A DNA stretch of 22,594 nt from an uncultured Blautia sp. (GTDB taxonomy: Bacteria; Bacillota; Clostridia; Lachnospirales; Lachnospiraceae). This document shows positions 1 to 6,978 of the stretch, piece by piece. Every line of letters starts with the position of its first letter. Within the stretch, counting starts at the first letter, position 1. The notes beneath the pieces were generated by a model. That model saw nothing but the letters and a program-made list of their open reading frames with translations, did not search any database and had not been told where the DNA came from. The position numbers and the translations under genes are program-made. Location of the stretch: assembly GCA_902476765.1 (NCBI GenBank), contig CABSEJ010000033.1, positions 1-22,594 on the forward strand, read 5' to 3'.

Positions 1-824
1 AGATTTTCATCCAGCATTCCCTGCTGCTTCCCTTTTGCTTCCGGCAGCTCTTCTATGGAAATCTCTAAATCCCCGCCCAGATTCAGGGCCTCTAAAATTC
101 CTTTTGCCATACGGTAAAAATGAAATAGCTCTGTTTTCTCCTGCTCCACCGGCACCTCATCCAGGCTGCGGACCTTCTTCATGGTCATACTGAAAGAAGT
201 AAGCCTTTCCAGCTGCTTTGTCATCAGGCTGAGGATTTCTCCCATTTTCTCCTGGCTCACCATACCCTGAGGCAGATACCGGGCCAGAAACTCCGAATAT
301 CCCTTCAACACCGTAAGAGGTGTCCGCAAATCATGGGCAAAGGCCGCATTCAGCTGCTTCTGGTTCTCTACCTGCTTCCACAGTATTCCATAATTCTGAG
401 CCATGATTTTCCTCATCTTTTCAAAGGAAGCACAGAGCTGGCCCATCTCGTCTCTGCTGTCATAGACAACAGAAAACTCCAGGTTTTGTTTTTCCAGCTC
501 CTCCACTCCTCTTTTTATAATAGCCAATGGTTTTCGCAGCCTTCTCCGGTAAAAGGTATACAGCATAACAATGGTACACAGAGCCAGGTAAATATAGGAA
601 CACCAATGTATCAGAAAGCTCCACAGCCCTGTCTGAAAAGAATCTGCCTCAAGCGTACCCCTAAGCCACATTACCATCTTCCTGTCACAGATACGGACAG
701 TAAGGAAAGAAAGCAAAAAAGCCAGGGCTCCAAAGAAAAGGAAATAGCATACAGCCCCGGAAAAAAGCCCCATATTCCCTACTTTTTTCAATATTTTTTC
801 ATACTGCTCGTCTATCCAATCCAT
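1..824 (-). CDS. Sensor histidine kinase, 3' end outside the window
   Basis: Membrane sensor kinase of the two-component system whose regulator lies just upstream. The start codon overlaps the end of the regulator gene by 13 bases, so the two are translationally coupled. About 274 codons are visible. There are two membrane segments (about residues 19-43 and 69-91), then a HAMP-like linker (about 95-145). The dimerisation and phosphoacceptor helix carries the H-box AFAHDLRTPLTVLKGY with His164. The N, G1 and G2 boxes of the ATPase domain lie beyond the left edge. The region between the two membrane segments is only about 25 residues, so little is available for ligand sensing outside the cell. 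This resembles small sensors that respond through a partner membrane protein, but no partner is visible here. The family call is secure; the signal is unknown. Confidence 0.93.
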   Translation of the reverse strand, partial: MDWIDEQYEKILKKVGNMGLFSGAVCYFLFFGALAFLLSFLTVRICDRKMVMWLRGTLEADSFQTGLWSFLIHWCSYIYLALCTIVMLYTFYRRRLRKPLAIIKRGVEELEKQNLEFSVVYDSRDEMGQLCASFEKMRKIMAQNYGILWKQVENQKQLNAAFAHDLRTPLTVLKGYSEFLARYLPQGMVSQEKMGEILSLMTKQLERLTSFSMTMKKVRSLDEVPVEQEKTELFHFYRMAKGILEALNLGGDLEISIEELPEAKGKQQGMLDEN

Positions 825-1573
825 TTATATCCTACTCCCCATACCGTCATAATGTATTCTTTCTCTGTACAAGCCCCGATTTTATTCCGAATCCGCCGGA
901 TATGCTCCATAACAATAGAACTGTCTCCTTCTGCCTCAAATCCCCGGACCTTTTCATAAATCTGCTCCTTCCCAAAGACCTGCCCAGGATTCATAGATAA
1001 AAGCTCCAAAATATCAAACTCTGTTTTCGTCAGACGGATATTTTTTTCTTCGTACCATACCTCCCTCTGACTGTAGGAAATTCTCAGGCCCCGGCTTTCC
1101 TCTCTCCGTCCAAACCATCCTTCTCTCTCTTTTCCTCTTGCTTTTCTTCTTTCTTCTCCAATCTCTTTTCTCTTATCTTCGCCTTCATAACCATTCCTTT
1201 TCCTCCCCCGGTCTTCCCGCCGCAGATGGGCTATCACCCTGGCTCCCAGCTCCTCAATACTGAAAGGCTTCAAAATATAATCATCACCGCCCATAAGAAG
1301 CCCGTTGATTCTGTCCTGCTCTTCGATTTTTGCTGTAAGAAACAAAATCGGACATTCCACCTGCTCCCGAATCCTGCGGCATACCTCCAGCCCGTCCATA
1401 TCCGGCAGGTTAATGTCCAGCAGAATCAACTCCGGCTTCTCCCCTAAAGCCAATTCCACCGCCTGTTCACCTGTGGCTGCTGTAAGAACCTCATAACCCT
1501 GTATCCCAAAATAATCCTTTAAAAGAAGGAGAATCCCCTCCTCATCATCTACCAATAACAATTTATATCCCAT
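812..1573 (-). CDS. OmpR/PhoB-family response regulator with a long charged linker
   Basis: DNA-binding response regulator of 253 residues, cognate to the overlapping kinase. The receiver domain (1-118) has the acidic pair Asp9/Asp10, phosphoacceptor Asp53 in LILLDINLPDMDG, Thr80 and Lys102. The C-terminal winged helix (about 165-253) has the family-typical TKTEFDILELL and ends in VWGVGYKWIG. Between them, residues 119-162 are almost entirely Arg, Lys, Glu and Gly, which makes the protein about 20-25 residues longer than typical OmpR members. The start is supported by AGAGGA upstream. The gene is first in a two-gene operon with the kinase. I did not find a convincing promoter. The target genes are unknown and probably lie left of the window. 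Confidence 0.95.
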   Translation of the reverse strand: MGYKLLLVDDEEGILLLLKDYFGIQGYEVLTAATGEQAVELALGEKPELILLDINLPDMDGLEVCRRIREQVECPILFLTAKIEEQDRINGLLMGGDDYILKPFSIEELGARVIAHLRREDRGRKRNGYEGEDKRKEIGEERRKARGKEREGWFGRREESRGLRISYSQREVWYEEKNIRLTKTEFDILELLSMNPGQVFGKEQIYEKVRGFEAEGDSSIVMEHIRRIRNKIGACTEKEYIMTVWGVGYKWIG

Positions 1574-2126
1574 TATTTCTATCCTCTTTTTTCTCGCTTC
1601 TATAAGCTTTTTGCAAATAATGCAGGAAAACTACCTTTTTACAATACCTGCTTAAATTCCTGGCTGTCAGATAAGCATATCTATTTCTCCTGAAAAAGTC
1701 CAGACACTGCCTTTTATCACTGAGAGCAATCATACCAGACCGTTTAATGTTTTAGTTTAACATATAATTTCCTATAAATTCTCTATTTTACGCTAATATA
1801 TGAAAAAACACTCAAAAATCCAGGGTTCCCAACCAGGCTATTTTGTCAATTATTCCGTGTAGTTTCCTTCTCTAATGTGTGGTAATATAATTGCAAAGCA
1901 AGAATATTTCAGAATCCTTTCTATCCTGGTTTCCATCCGGGATGCAGTCTACGAGGCACAGCCTCATCTAAAATTTCTAAACACACATCGAAGGAACGAA
2001 ATCTCCATGCTTTTAACCTGTAAACCGGCTGGGAGGTTTTATCCTTTGAAAATAGTGCCGCAAATCACGAAAATATTATGGTTTTAAGCATACATTCCCT
2101 TGTTCCAAGAGGGACAAAGGGCAATA
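1574..2126. other. Intergenic stretch without a supported gene
   Basis: This stretch separates the minus-strand two-component operon from the plus-strand block. A 70-codon plus-strand reading frame (1875-2087) has no ribosome site and no recognisable domain, so I do not call it. An imperfect palindrome ATGTT-N7-AACAT sits at about 1747-1763 and could be a regulator site, but nothing else supports it. At 2098-2123 a CCCTT...AAGGG hairpin with a bulge precedes the ribosome-site hairpin of the Rpn remnant. Confidence 0.5.
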
Positions 2127-2156
2127 GACCTCCTGCCTGAACTTAAAAAGGAGGTC
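2127..2156 (+). promoter_or_regulatory. Hairpin that hides the ribosome site of the Rpn remnant
   Basis: GACCTCCT (2127-2134) is perfectly complementary to AGGAGGTC (2149-2156), with a 14-base loop. The right arm contains the Shine-Dalgarno sequence of the reading frame starting at 2161. In mRNA reading in from upstream the ribosome site would therefore be paired. Transposase genes often carry such hairpins to block translation from read-through transcripts; applying that role here is inference. Confidence 0.65.
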
Positions 2157-2160
2157 CTCT

Positions 2161-2626
2161 ATGACACAGACAGAACGTAATAAGAACTTATCAAAGCAAA
2201 CCGGAGCTATGGCTGTAAACAGAACTTATAAATCCAGAATCTTCACCATGGTTTTTCAGGAAAAAGAAAAGCTGCGTATATCGTATTAGAAATTTTGCCT
2301 GTAATATGCCCCTGGAGGATGCCGTAGAGCTTGCCATTACCCAGTGTATACAGGAGGGGGTTCTGAAAGATTTTCTGGAGAAAAACCGAAGGGAGGCAGA
2401 AAGTGTGAGTATTTTTGAATACAACGAAGAAGAACATATCCGAATGGAACGGGCAGACGCCAGGGAAGAGGGCGAAAGAGGCCTACTCTGGCGGTTAATT
2501 CAGAAAAAGCTGGAGAAAGGAAAATCTATTTCCCAGATTGCAGATGAATTAGAAGAAACAGAGGAAAAAATCCAGGCCTTTATAAAGGAAATGGAGGAGA
2601 ATCCTCCCTGTTATGATGACTATTAA
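2161..2626 (+). pseudogene. Rpn/PD-(D/E)XK family transposase-nuclease, internally deleted
   Basis: The first 37-38 codons encode a typical Rpn-family N-terminus (MTQTERNKNLSKQTGAMAVN, then RTYKSRIFTMVFQEKEK). The frame then meets TAG at 2287-2289. The similarity resumes in another frame at about 2279-2306 with the family's C-terminal part: MPLEDAVELAITQCIQEGVL, the segment KNRREAESVSIFEYNEEEHI, and a Glu/Lys-rich tail. Intact members are about 300 residues or longer, so roughly 190 residues are missing, including the whole catalytic PD-(D/E)XK core. The junction lies near 2273-2282. The C-terminal frame (2306-2626) stays open for 106 codons but has no ribosome site of its own. It is most probably dead, although the C-terminal piece could be made if translation re-initiates. 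Confidence 0.85.
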
Positions 2627-2645
2627 AGACAGGAGATTTTAATCC

Positions 2646-3842
2646 ATGAATGTACCAACAGAAAACGTTTTATTTTACCGTCTCTCCGCCCACAATCTTC
2701 AGCAGAAGCTTCCCGCCGACCAGATAGAAAAGGCGGCTGGTGCCTGCGGCTTACAGAATACCCCTCCCGGTTCCTGGGAAACTGCCCTTTTTAACCGGCT
2801 GGAAAAATGTAGTCTGGAGAAACTGCGTACTGCCTTGTATCAGGACAAAAGTCTTTTACAGGCTTGGAGTATCCGGGGAGTCCCTCTGGTATTTCCTACA
2901 AAAGAAACAGATATATTTCTTTCTCCTCTGAAAGCGCAAGAAGGGGAAGAGCCATGGATTTATACTCGAGGTATCACCCTTGCTCTGGATTATCTGGATA
3001 TGGATTTTGGCACTCTGCTGCCTCTGGTAAAACAAGCATGCAGCTACCTTGACACTCATAGGATTGCATCCAAAGAAGCCTTAGACCAGACATTAGCGTC
3101 CATCGTCAGTTCTTTTTTGTCTAAGGAGAAACAGTTGCTTTGGAACGCACCCTCCATGTACGGCAACCCCAAAAAGCAAACCATAGGCGGAGCTGTGGTA
3201 TCTTTTCTTCTGCGTCCCTGCTCTTTTTATTCGCTGATTGTTTTTGGCCGCAGACAGGGTACTGTTCCTGAATTTACATCTCTCAGAAACTGGTTGGATG
3301 AAGAACCGGAACACATAGAGGAAGGGGAGAAAGCCCTTGTCCGAAAGTTTTTGCACTGCTACGGACCAAGCACCTGTCAGGCTTTCAGGGAATGGCTGGG
3401 CTCTTCTCCCCAACAGGCTAAAAGACTATGGGACCAAATTTCTCAGGAAATCTATCCGGTACAGGTAATGGAGAAAAAATGCTGGATTTTAGCAGAAGAT
3501 AAAGAAAAACTTCTGTGTCCCCCACAGCCTGGCGAAAGCCTTTTACTTCTGGGCCCCCACGACCCATATCTGGACATAAGAGACAAAAAACTTCTTCTGG
3601 AAAATCAGTCTTTACAGAGAAAAGTATGGACTACAGTATCTAATCCCGGTGTTATTTTAAAAGACGGGCATATCGCAGGCATATGGAAGCCTAAAACTTT
3701 AAAGAAGAGCCTGCAGTTATCTATGGAATTATACGAAACCTTTTCTTCCCGGGAAAAAGAAAAACTAGCCCAGCTGGCAGAAGCATACGCTTCTTTTCGG
3801 GAGCTTTCCTTAAAACTTTCCGTAGAATCAAATTTTCGGTAA
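2646..3842 (+). CDS. AlkZ-like winged-helix DNA-binding protein (HTH_42 family)
   Basis: A 398-residue protein of the HTH_42 family, which includes the DNA glycosylase AlkZ (YcaQ) that acts on interstrand crosslinks and bulky alkyl lesions. Family signs include LLQAWSIRGVPLVFPTKETD near residues 70-89, a HCYGPSTCQAFREWLG segment near 237-252 (compare YGP-x-DF-x-W-x-G in the family), and LLLLGPHDPYLDIRDKKLLL near 300-320 (compare the family's FDPY motif). I did not find a clear AlkZ catalytic Q-x-D/Q motif, so activity is uncertain and a regulatory role is possible. Start chosen at 2646, after the ribosome site AGGAG. It begins 19 bases after the Rpn remnant and has no partner operon genes except possibly the small gene at 3913. 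Confidence 0.8.
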   Translation: MNVPTENVLFYRLSAHNLQQKLPADQIEKAAGACGLQNTPPGSWETALFNRLEKCSLEKLRTALYQDKSLLQAWSIRGVPLVFPTKETDIFLSPLKAQEGEEPWIYTRGITLALDYLDMDFGTLLPLVKQACSYLDTHRIASKEALDQTLASIVSSFLSKEKQLLWNAPSMYGNPKKQTIGGAVVSFLLRPCSFYSLIVFGRRQGTVPEFTSLRNWLDEEPEHIEEGEKALVRKFLHCYGPSTCQAFREWLGSSPQQAKRLWDQISQEIYPVQVMEKKCWILAEDKEKLLCPPQPGESLLLLGPHDPYLDIRDKKLLLENQSLQRKVWTTVSNPGVILKDGHIAGIWKPKTLKKSLQLSMELYETFSSREKEKLAQLAEAYASFRELSLKLSVESNFR

Positions 3843-3870
3843 CAATCTGCAATATGCATAATTTTCTCTC

Positions 3871-3904
3871 TTTAGCGGCATACTTCTAAAAACTGCTAAA
3901 GGAG
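3871..3904 (+). promoter_or_regulatory. Hairpin overlapping the ribosome site of the 57-residue gene
   Basis: CTTTAGC (3870-3876) pairs with GCTAAAG (3895-3901), with one further G-U pair and an 18-base loop. The right arm runs straight into AAAGGAG, the ribosome site of the frame starting at 3913. Folding would partly hide that site. The stem is short (7-8 pairs), so the functional reading is inference. Confidence 0.4.
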
Positions 3905-3912
3905 TATATATC

Positions 3913-4086
3913 ATGACGGAAAAAGAAAGAAACTTAACCGACCCTCTTTTGCCGCCTCATCTGGATGAAAGAAAAGGGAACAACGTAAATAAAGATATTA
4001 TAGAAATTCCTGCTCCCCTGCCTTCCGGAGCCACCAATGTCATTCCTGACGAGGTTCCCAGAAGAGACGGGCCAGGCGGGGAATAG
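3913..4086 (+). CDS. Small acidic/proline-rich protein of unknown function, 57 residues
   Basis: An open frame from ATG at 3913 to TAG at 4086, preceded by the strong ribosome site AAAGGAG eight bases upstream. The protein starts MTEKERNLTDPLLPPHLDER, continues with NKDIIEIPAPLPSGATNVIP and ends DEVPRRDGPGGE. It has no membrane segment, signal peptide or cysteine, is rich in Pro, Asp, Glu and Arg, and is probably disordered. I do not recognise a named family. The clean ribosome site and the protein-like composition favour a real gene. It lies 70 bases after the AlkZ-like gene on the same strand and converges on the transporter operon. A peptide-precursor role is conceivable because of the Gly-rich tail, but no modification enzyme is nearby. 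Confidence 0.65.
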   Translation: MTEKERNLTDPLLPPHLDERKGNNVNKDIIEIPAPLPSGATNVIPDEVPRRDGPGGE

Positions 4087-4112
4087 AGCTTGTGTATTAA
4101 ACGTAACTTTCC

Positions 4113-4186
4113 GAAAGGGGACAGGGACTGCCTCCGAACATCTATCAGGCATATTTTCAATTCTGTTTGGTACGGCAGCCCCTTTC
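4113..4186. repeat. Two-part inverted repeat between convergent genes
   Basis: GAAAGGGG (4113-4120) matches CCCCTTTC (4179-4186), and inside it CTGCC (4128-4132) matches GGCAG (4174-4178), leaving a loop of about 41 bases. It lies between the convergent small gene and the decarboxylase-family gene. There is no T-run on either side, so I do not call it an intrinsic terminator. Confidence 0.4.
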
Positions 4187-4204
4187 ACCAAAATCATGTG
4201 CTTA

Positions 4205-5200
4205 TCAGTATTTCATGGCTTTGAATATTTCGATTTCTTTTCTCAGTTTCGCTTCCGTCATATGGATAGCCGCTGGCTGAGGGTATGCCTTGTACATTAT
4301 TCCTCCATTCTGGGTACCCAGCTTTTGTACCATTTCCTTAATATATTCTTTCATCTCTTCCTGGGGCATGTCTACGCTGTGCTGAATATCTACGGGGCAG
4401 AAAAAGCAAATTTTACCTGCCCATTTATGGAGTTCATCTAAGCCCATATTTTTCTGTTGGTCAAGCTGAATCACATCAACTCCAAAATCAATAAAAGTAT
4501 CCAGCAGATATGTAATATGGCCACAGGAATGTAAAAAATACTTCATACCCTTTTTATGAATATAATCTACAAAATCCCTCATACGTTTATAAAAAAATTT
4601 TTTCCACAATCCATAAGACATCATGGGGCCTGTCTGCAGTCCCCAGTCTTCCCAGGCCATAACTCCATCCATCCCGGCTTCTGCATAGCCATCTACCATC
4701 TGCTTTCCTTTTTCATATAAGCAGTCTATAAGACGATCCAGATTTTCTTCTTCCTCAAAAAAGTCTGCCATATAATCCGCATAACCTCTGAGGTTAATGA
4801 TTTCCTCCATCATCATCCCCAGGCCGCCTACTAAATATTTGTCCGGAAATTTTTTCCTCATTTCTGCGGCCTGAACATATCTGCTTTTTGAGGTAAAATC
4901 CGGCAGGGCCTTCTCCCATGCTTCATAATTTTCCCAGTTTTCTAAAGGGGGATTCTTTACCTCTCCCATGGTTTCCCCGAAATTTTCCATTTTATATCCC
5001 CATTGACTGTACCCTTCTCCTATAGGCACAAATTCCGGATCCTGACTGCTGATTATCAGAATATCGGCTTCATACTCCTGGATAATCTCTTTTGTAATGG
5101 CAGTATTTAAGCGGTCTTTATCGAAATCCAGGCAAAGGGGCACTTTGTCCGGTTCTTCAAAGTCAATTGCTTTTCTCACACGTTCTCTACTTGTCTGCAT
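4205..5200 (-). CDS. Uroporphyrinogen-decarboxylase-family protein (methyltransferase-like branch)
   Basis: 331 residues with the uroporphyrinogen decarboxylase barrel. The family includes HemE and the zinc-dependent methyltransferases MtaA/MtbA/CmuA, which move methyl groups between corrinoid proteins and thiols. The segment YFLHSCGHITYLL gives the His-x-Cys pair (His224, Cys226) that binds zinc in the methyltransferase branch. The third, C-terminal cysteine ligand of those enzymes is not evident: that region reads GGIMYKAYPQP. It is the last gene of the transporter operon, 21 bases after the permease, with ribosome site TAAGGAG. Its presence beside a sugar importer suggests metabolism of a methylated or otherwise modified substrate, but no corrinoid protein is encoded here, so the reaction is open. 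True HemE is unlikely because there are no haem neighbours. Confidence 0.85.
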   Translation of the reverse strand: MQTSRERVRKAIDFEEPDKVPLCLDFDKDRLNTAITKEIIQEYEADILIISSQDPEFVPIGEGYSQWGYKMENFGETMGEVKNPPLENWENYEAWEKALPDFTSKSRYVQAAEMRKKFPDKYLVGGLGMMMEEIINLRGYADYMADFFEEEENLDRLIDCLYEKGKQMVDGYAEAGMDGVMAWEDWGLQTGPMMSYGLWKKFFYKRMRDFVDYIHKKGMKYFLHSCGHITYLLDTFIDFGVDVIQLDQQKNMGLDELHKWAGKICFFCPVDIQHSVDMPQEEMKEYIKEMVQKLGTQNGGIMYKAYPQPAAIHMTEAKLRKEIEIFKAMKY

Positions 5201-5221
5201 GTCAAACTCTCCTTACTTATG

Positions 5222-6043
5222 TTATTTCAAAACAGCTCCTGCTGTAAAACTTTTTTCCACCTGCTCACTGCATATACAATAAAATAGAATCAGTGGAATA
5301 CAGGTTATGATAATAGCTGCCGCCATCGGTCCCATAGCTGTAGTATAAGAACCCCGAAACGCTGTAAGTCCAATGGGAAGCGTATACAGCTCTGAAGACT
5401 GCAGATAGGTTGAGGCCATGATAAATTCATTCCAGTCACTCATAAAAGTAAAAATCGCCACCGTCGCCACAGCTGGCTTTAACACCGGCGTAATAATCAT
5501 AATAAAACAGCCAATCACACCACATCCGTCCATATATGCAGCCTCCTCCAGTTCATAGGGCACGCTTCTCAAAAAATTGCTGATAATAAATACGGCCAAT
5601 GGAAGTCCTGTGGCAATATAGGGAATAATGATACACCAATATGTATTTAAAAGTCCCGCTTTCTGCATTAAAAGAAACAGAGGAATCAAAGTTGCATGTA
5701 TGGGAATCATCATTCCCAGCATTAAAAATGATAAAACAAGATTGCTTCCTTTCCATTTCATTCTGGTAATTCCATAGGCCATCATACAGCTTATAACAAT
5801 AGTTATCAGAACACTGGTAAAAGTAACGATAACGCTGTTAAAAAAATACTCTGCAACATTTCCGGTAAACCAGGCCTCCACGTAATTACTGAATTTAGGG
5901 ATTTCCGGCAATTTTAAGGAGCTTTCTGTATAAATTTCATTATTTCCTTTTAAAGAGAAATTTATCAGCCATAACAATGGAAATATCTGAATTACTGCAA
6001 ACAGAATCAGTATTATGTATGTTACCTTTTTTTTATTCTTCAT
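5222..6043 (-). CDS. Carbohydrate ABC transporter permease, MalG/CUT1 type
   Basis: 273 residues with about six membrane segments, beginning with an N-terminal helix at about 8-30. The cytoplasmic EAA loop EEAAYMDGCGVIGCFIMIIT, which docks the ATPase, lies near residues 167-186. It forms the inner-membrane channel with the MalF-like permease encoded 15 bases upstream. Ribosome site GGGAG precedes the start. As is common for CUT1 importers in Firmicutes, no ATPase gene is in the cluster; a shared MsmK-type ATPase elsewhere is the usual solution (inference). Confidence 0.93.
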   Translation of the reverse strand: MKNKKKVTYIILILFAVIQIFPLLWLINFSLKGNNEIYTESSLKLPEIPKFSNYVEAWFTGNVAEYFFNSVIVTFTSVLITIVISCMMAYGITRMKWKGSNLVLSFLMLGMMIPIHATLIPLFLLMQKAGLLNTYWCIIIPYIATGLPLAVFIISNFLRSVPYELEEAAYMDGCGVIGCFIMIITPVLKPAVATVAIFTFMSDWNEFIMASTYLQSSELYTLPIGLTAFRGSYTTAMGPMAAAIIITCIPLILFYCICSEQVEKSFTAGAVLK

Positions 6044-6058
6044 CTGTCTCCCTCTTTT

Positions 6059-6943
6059 CTAGTATTCTATGGCTTCCCCGGTCATAAGTCTGTTTATGAT
6101 AAGATACACTGCAATACATATGACACAAAGCATGACTGCAATAGTGCTGCCATATCCATAATTAAATTTCAGGAAGGATTCTTTATACATATGAATGGCA
6201 ATGGTTGTGGTCTGGTTATAAGGTCCCCCTGATGTCATAATATAAATATTATCAAATATTTTAATACTACCTACTACCGCAAGTACCAGACACACTTTGA
6301 GAATATCTCTCAGCATAGGAATAATAATTTTAAAGGTCACCTGAAAGCCGCTGGCTCCGTCTAATTTGGCCGCTTCCACATATTGTTCCGGAATTGCTTT
6401 TAATCCTGCGTACATGATAATCATATGATAACCAATCCATTGCCAGACTACCGGTATAATTGTAGCAATCAGGCAGGTTCCTTTTTCAGTAAGCCAGTCA
6501 TGACTCCATTGCTCTAATCCAAGTATCCGTAACAGCTCATTTAATAAACCGTAGTTCACGTCATATATCTCCTGCCACATCAATGCTATAGCCGTAGTGG
6601 ACAGCAAAACAGGAATAAAAAAGGCAATTCGGTAAAATCTTGTTTTTTTCTTAAATCCTGAAAGCAATACTGCAAAAAACAGCGCTGGTATCAACTGTCC
6701 GATTACCGCCACAACTAATATAATCAGTGTATTGCTTACTGCTTTCCGGAACACGGAATCCTGGACAAAAAGCTGAATATAGTTCTCCAATCCCACATAT
6801 TCCTTTGGGCCAATGCCTTTCCAGGATGTAAGACTAAGGTTTAATGTGTACAATATGGGATATACAAAAATACATGCAAAAATTAAAAATCCAGGGAGAA
6901 CGAAAAGTAAAACCATAAATTTATTGGATAACATTTTTTTCAT
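6059..6943 (-). CDS. Carbohydrate ABC transporter permease, MalF/CUT1 type
   Basis: 294 residues, hydrophobic, with about six membrane segments starting at residues 10-33. The EAA loop VEAAKLDGASGFQVTFKIII lies near residues 193-212, and the sequence MTSGGPYNQTTTIAIHMYKE is typical of MalF-like permeases. It sits between the binding protein and the MalG-like permease, in the standard order of CUT1 operons. The gap from the binding protein gene is 35 bases, with an AAGGGG ribosome site. The substrate is not predictable from the sequence. Confidence 0.93.
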   Translation of the reverse strand: MKKMLSNKFMVLLFVLPGFLIFACIFVYPILYTLNLSLTSWKGIGPKEYVGLENYIQLFVQDSVFRKAVSNTLIILVVAVIGQLIPALFFAVLLSGFKKKTRFYRIAFFIPVLLSTTAIALMWQEIYDVNYGLLNELLRILGLEQWSHDWLTEKGTCLIATIIPVVWQWIGYHMIIMYAGLKAIPEQYVEAAKLDGASGFQVTFKIIIPMLRDILKVCLVLAVVGSIKIFDNIYIMTSGGPYNQTTTIAIHMYKESFLKFNYGYGSTIAVMLCVICIAVYLIINRLMTGEAIEY

Positions 6944-6978
6944 AGCTGCGACCCCTTACTTTTAGAAAAGTATTTTTG

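Noticed and set aside
1875..2087. 70-codon plus-strand frame
   Set aside because: No ribosome site, no recognisable domain, and composition like random AT-rich sequence.
4113..4186. Bidirectional terminator between the convergent genes
   Set aside because: The inverted repeat has a long loop and no T-run on either strand, so it is reported only as a repeat.
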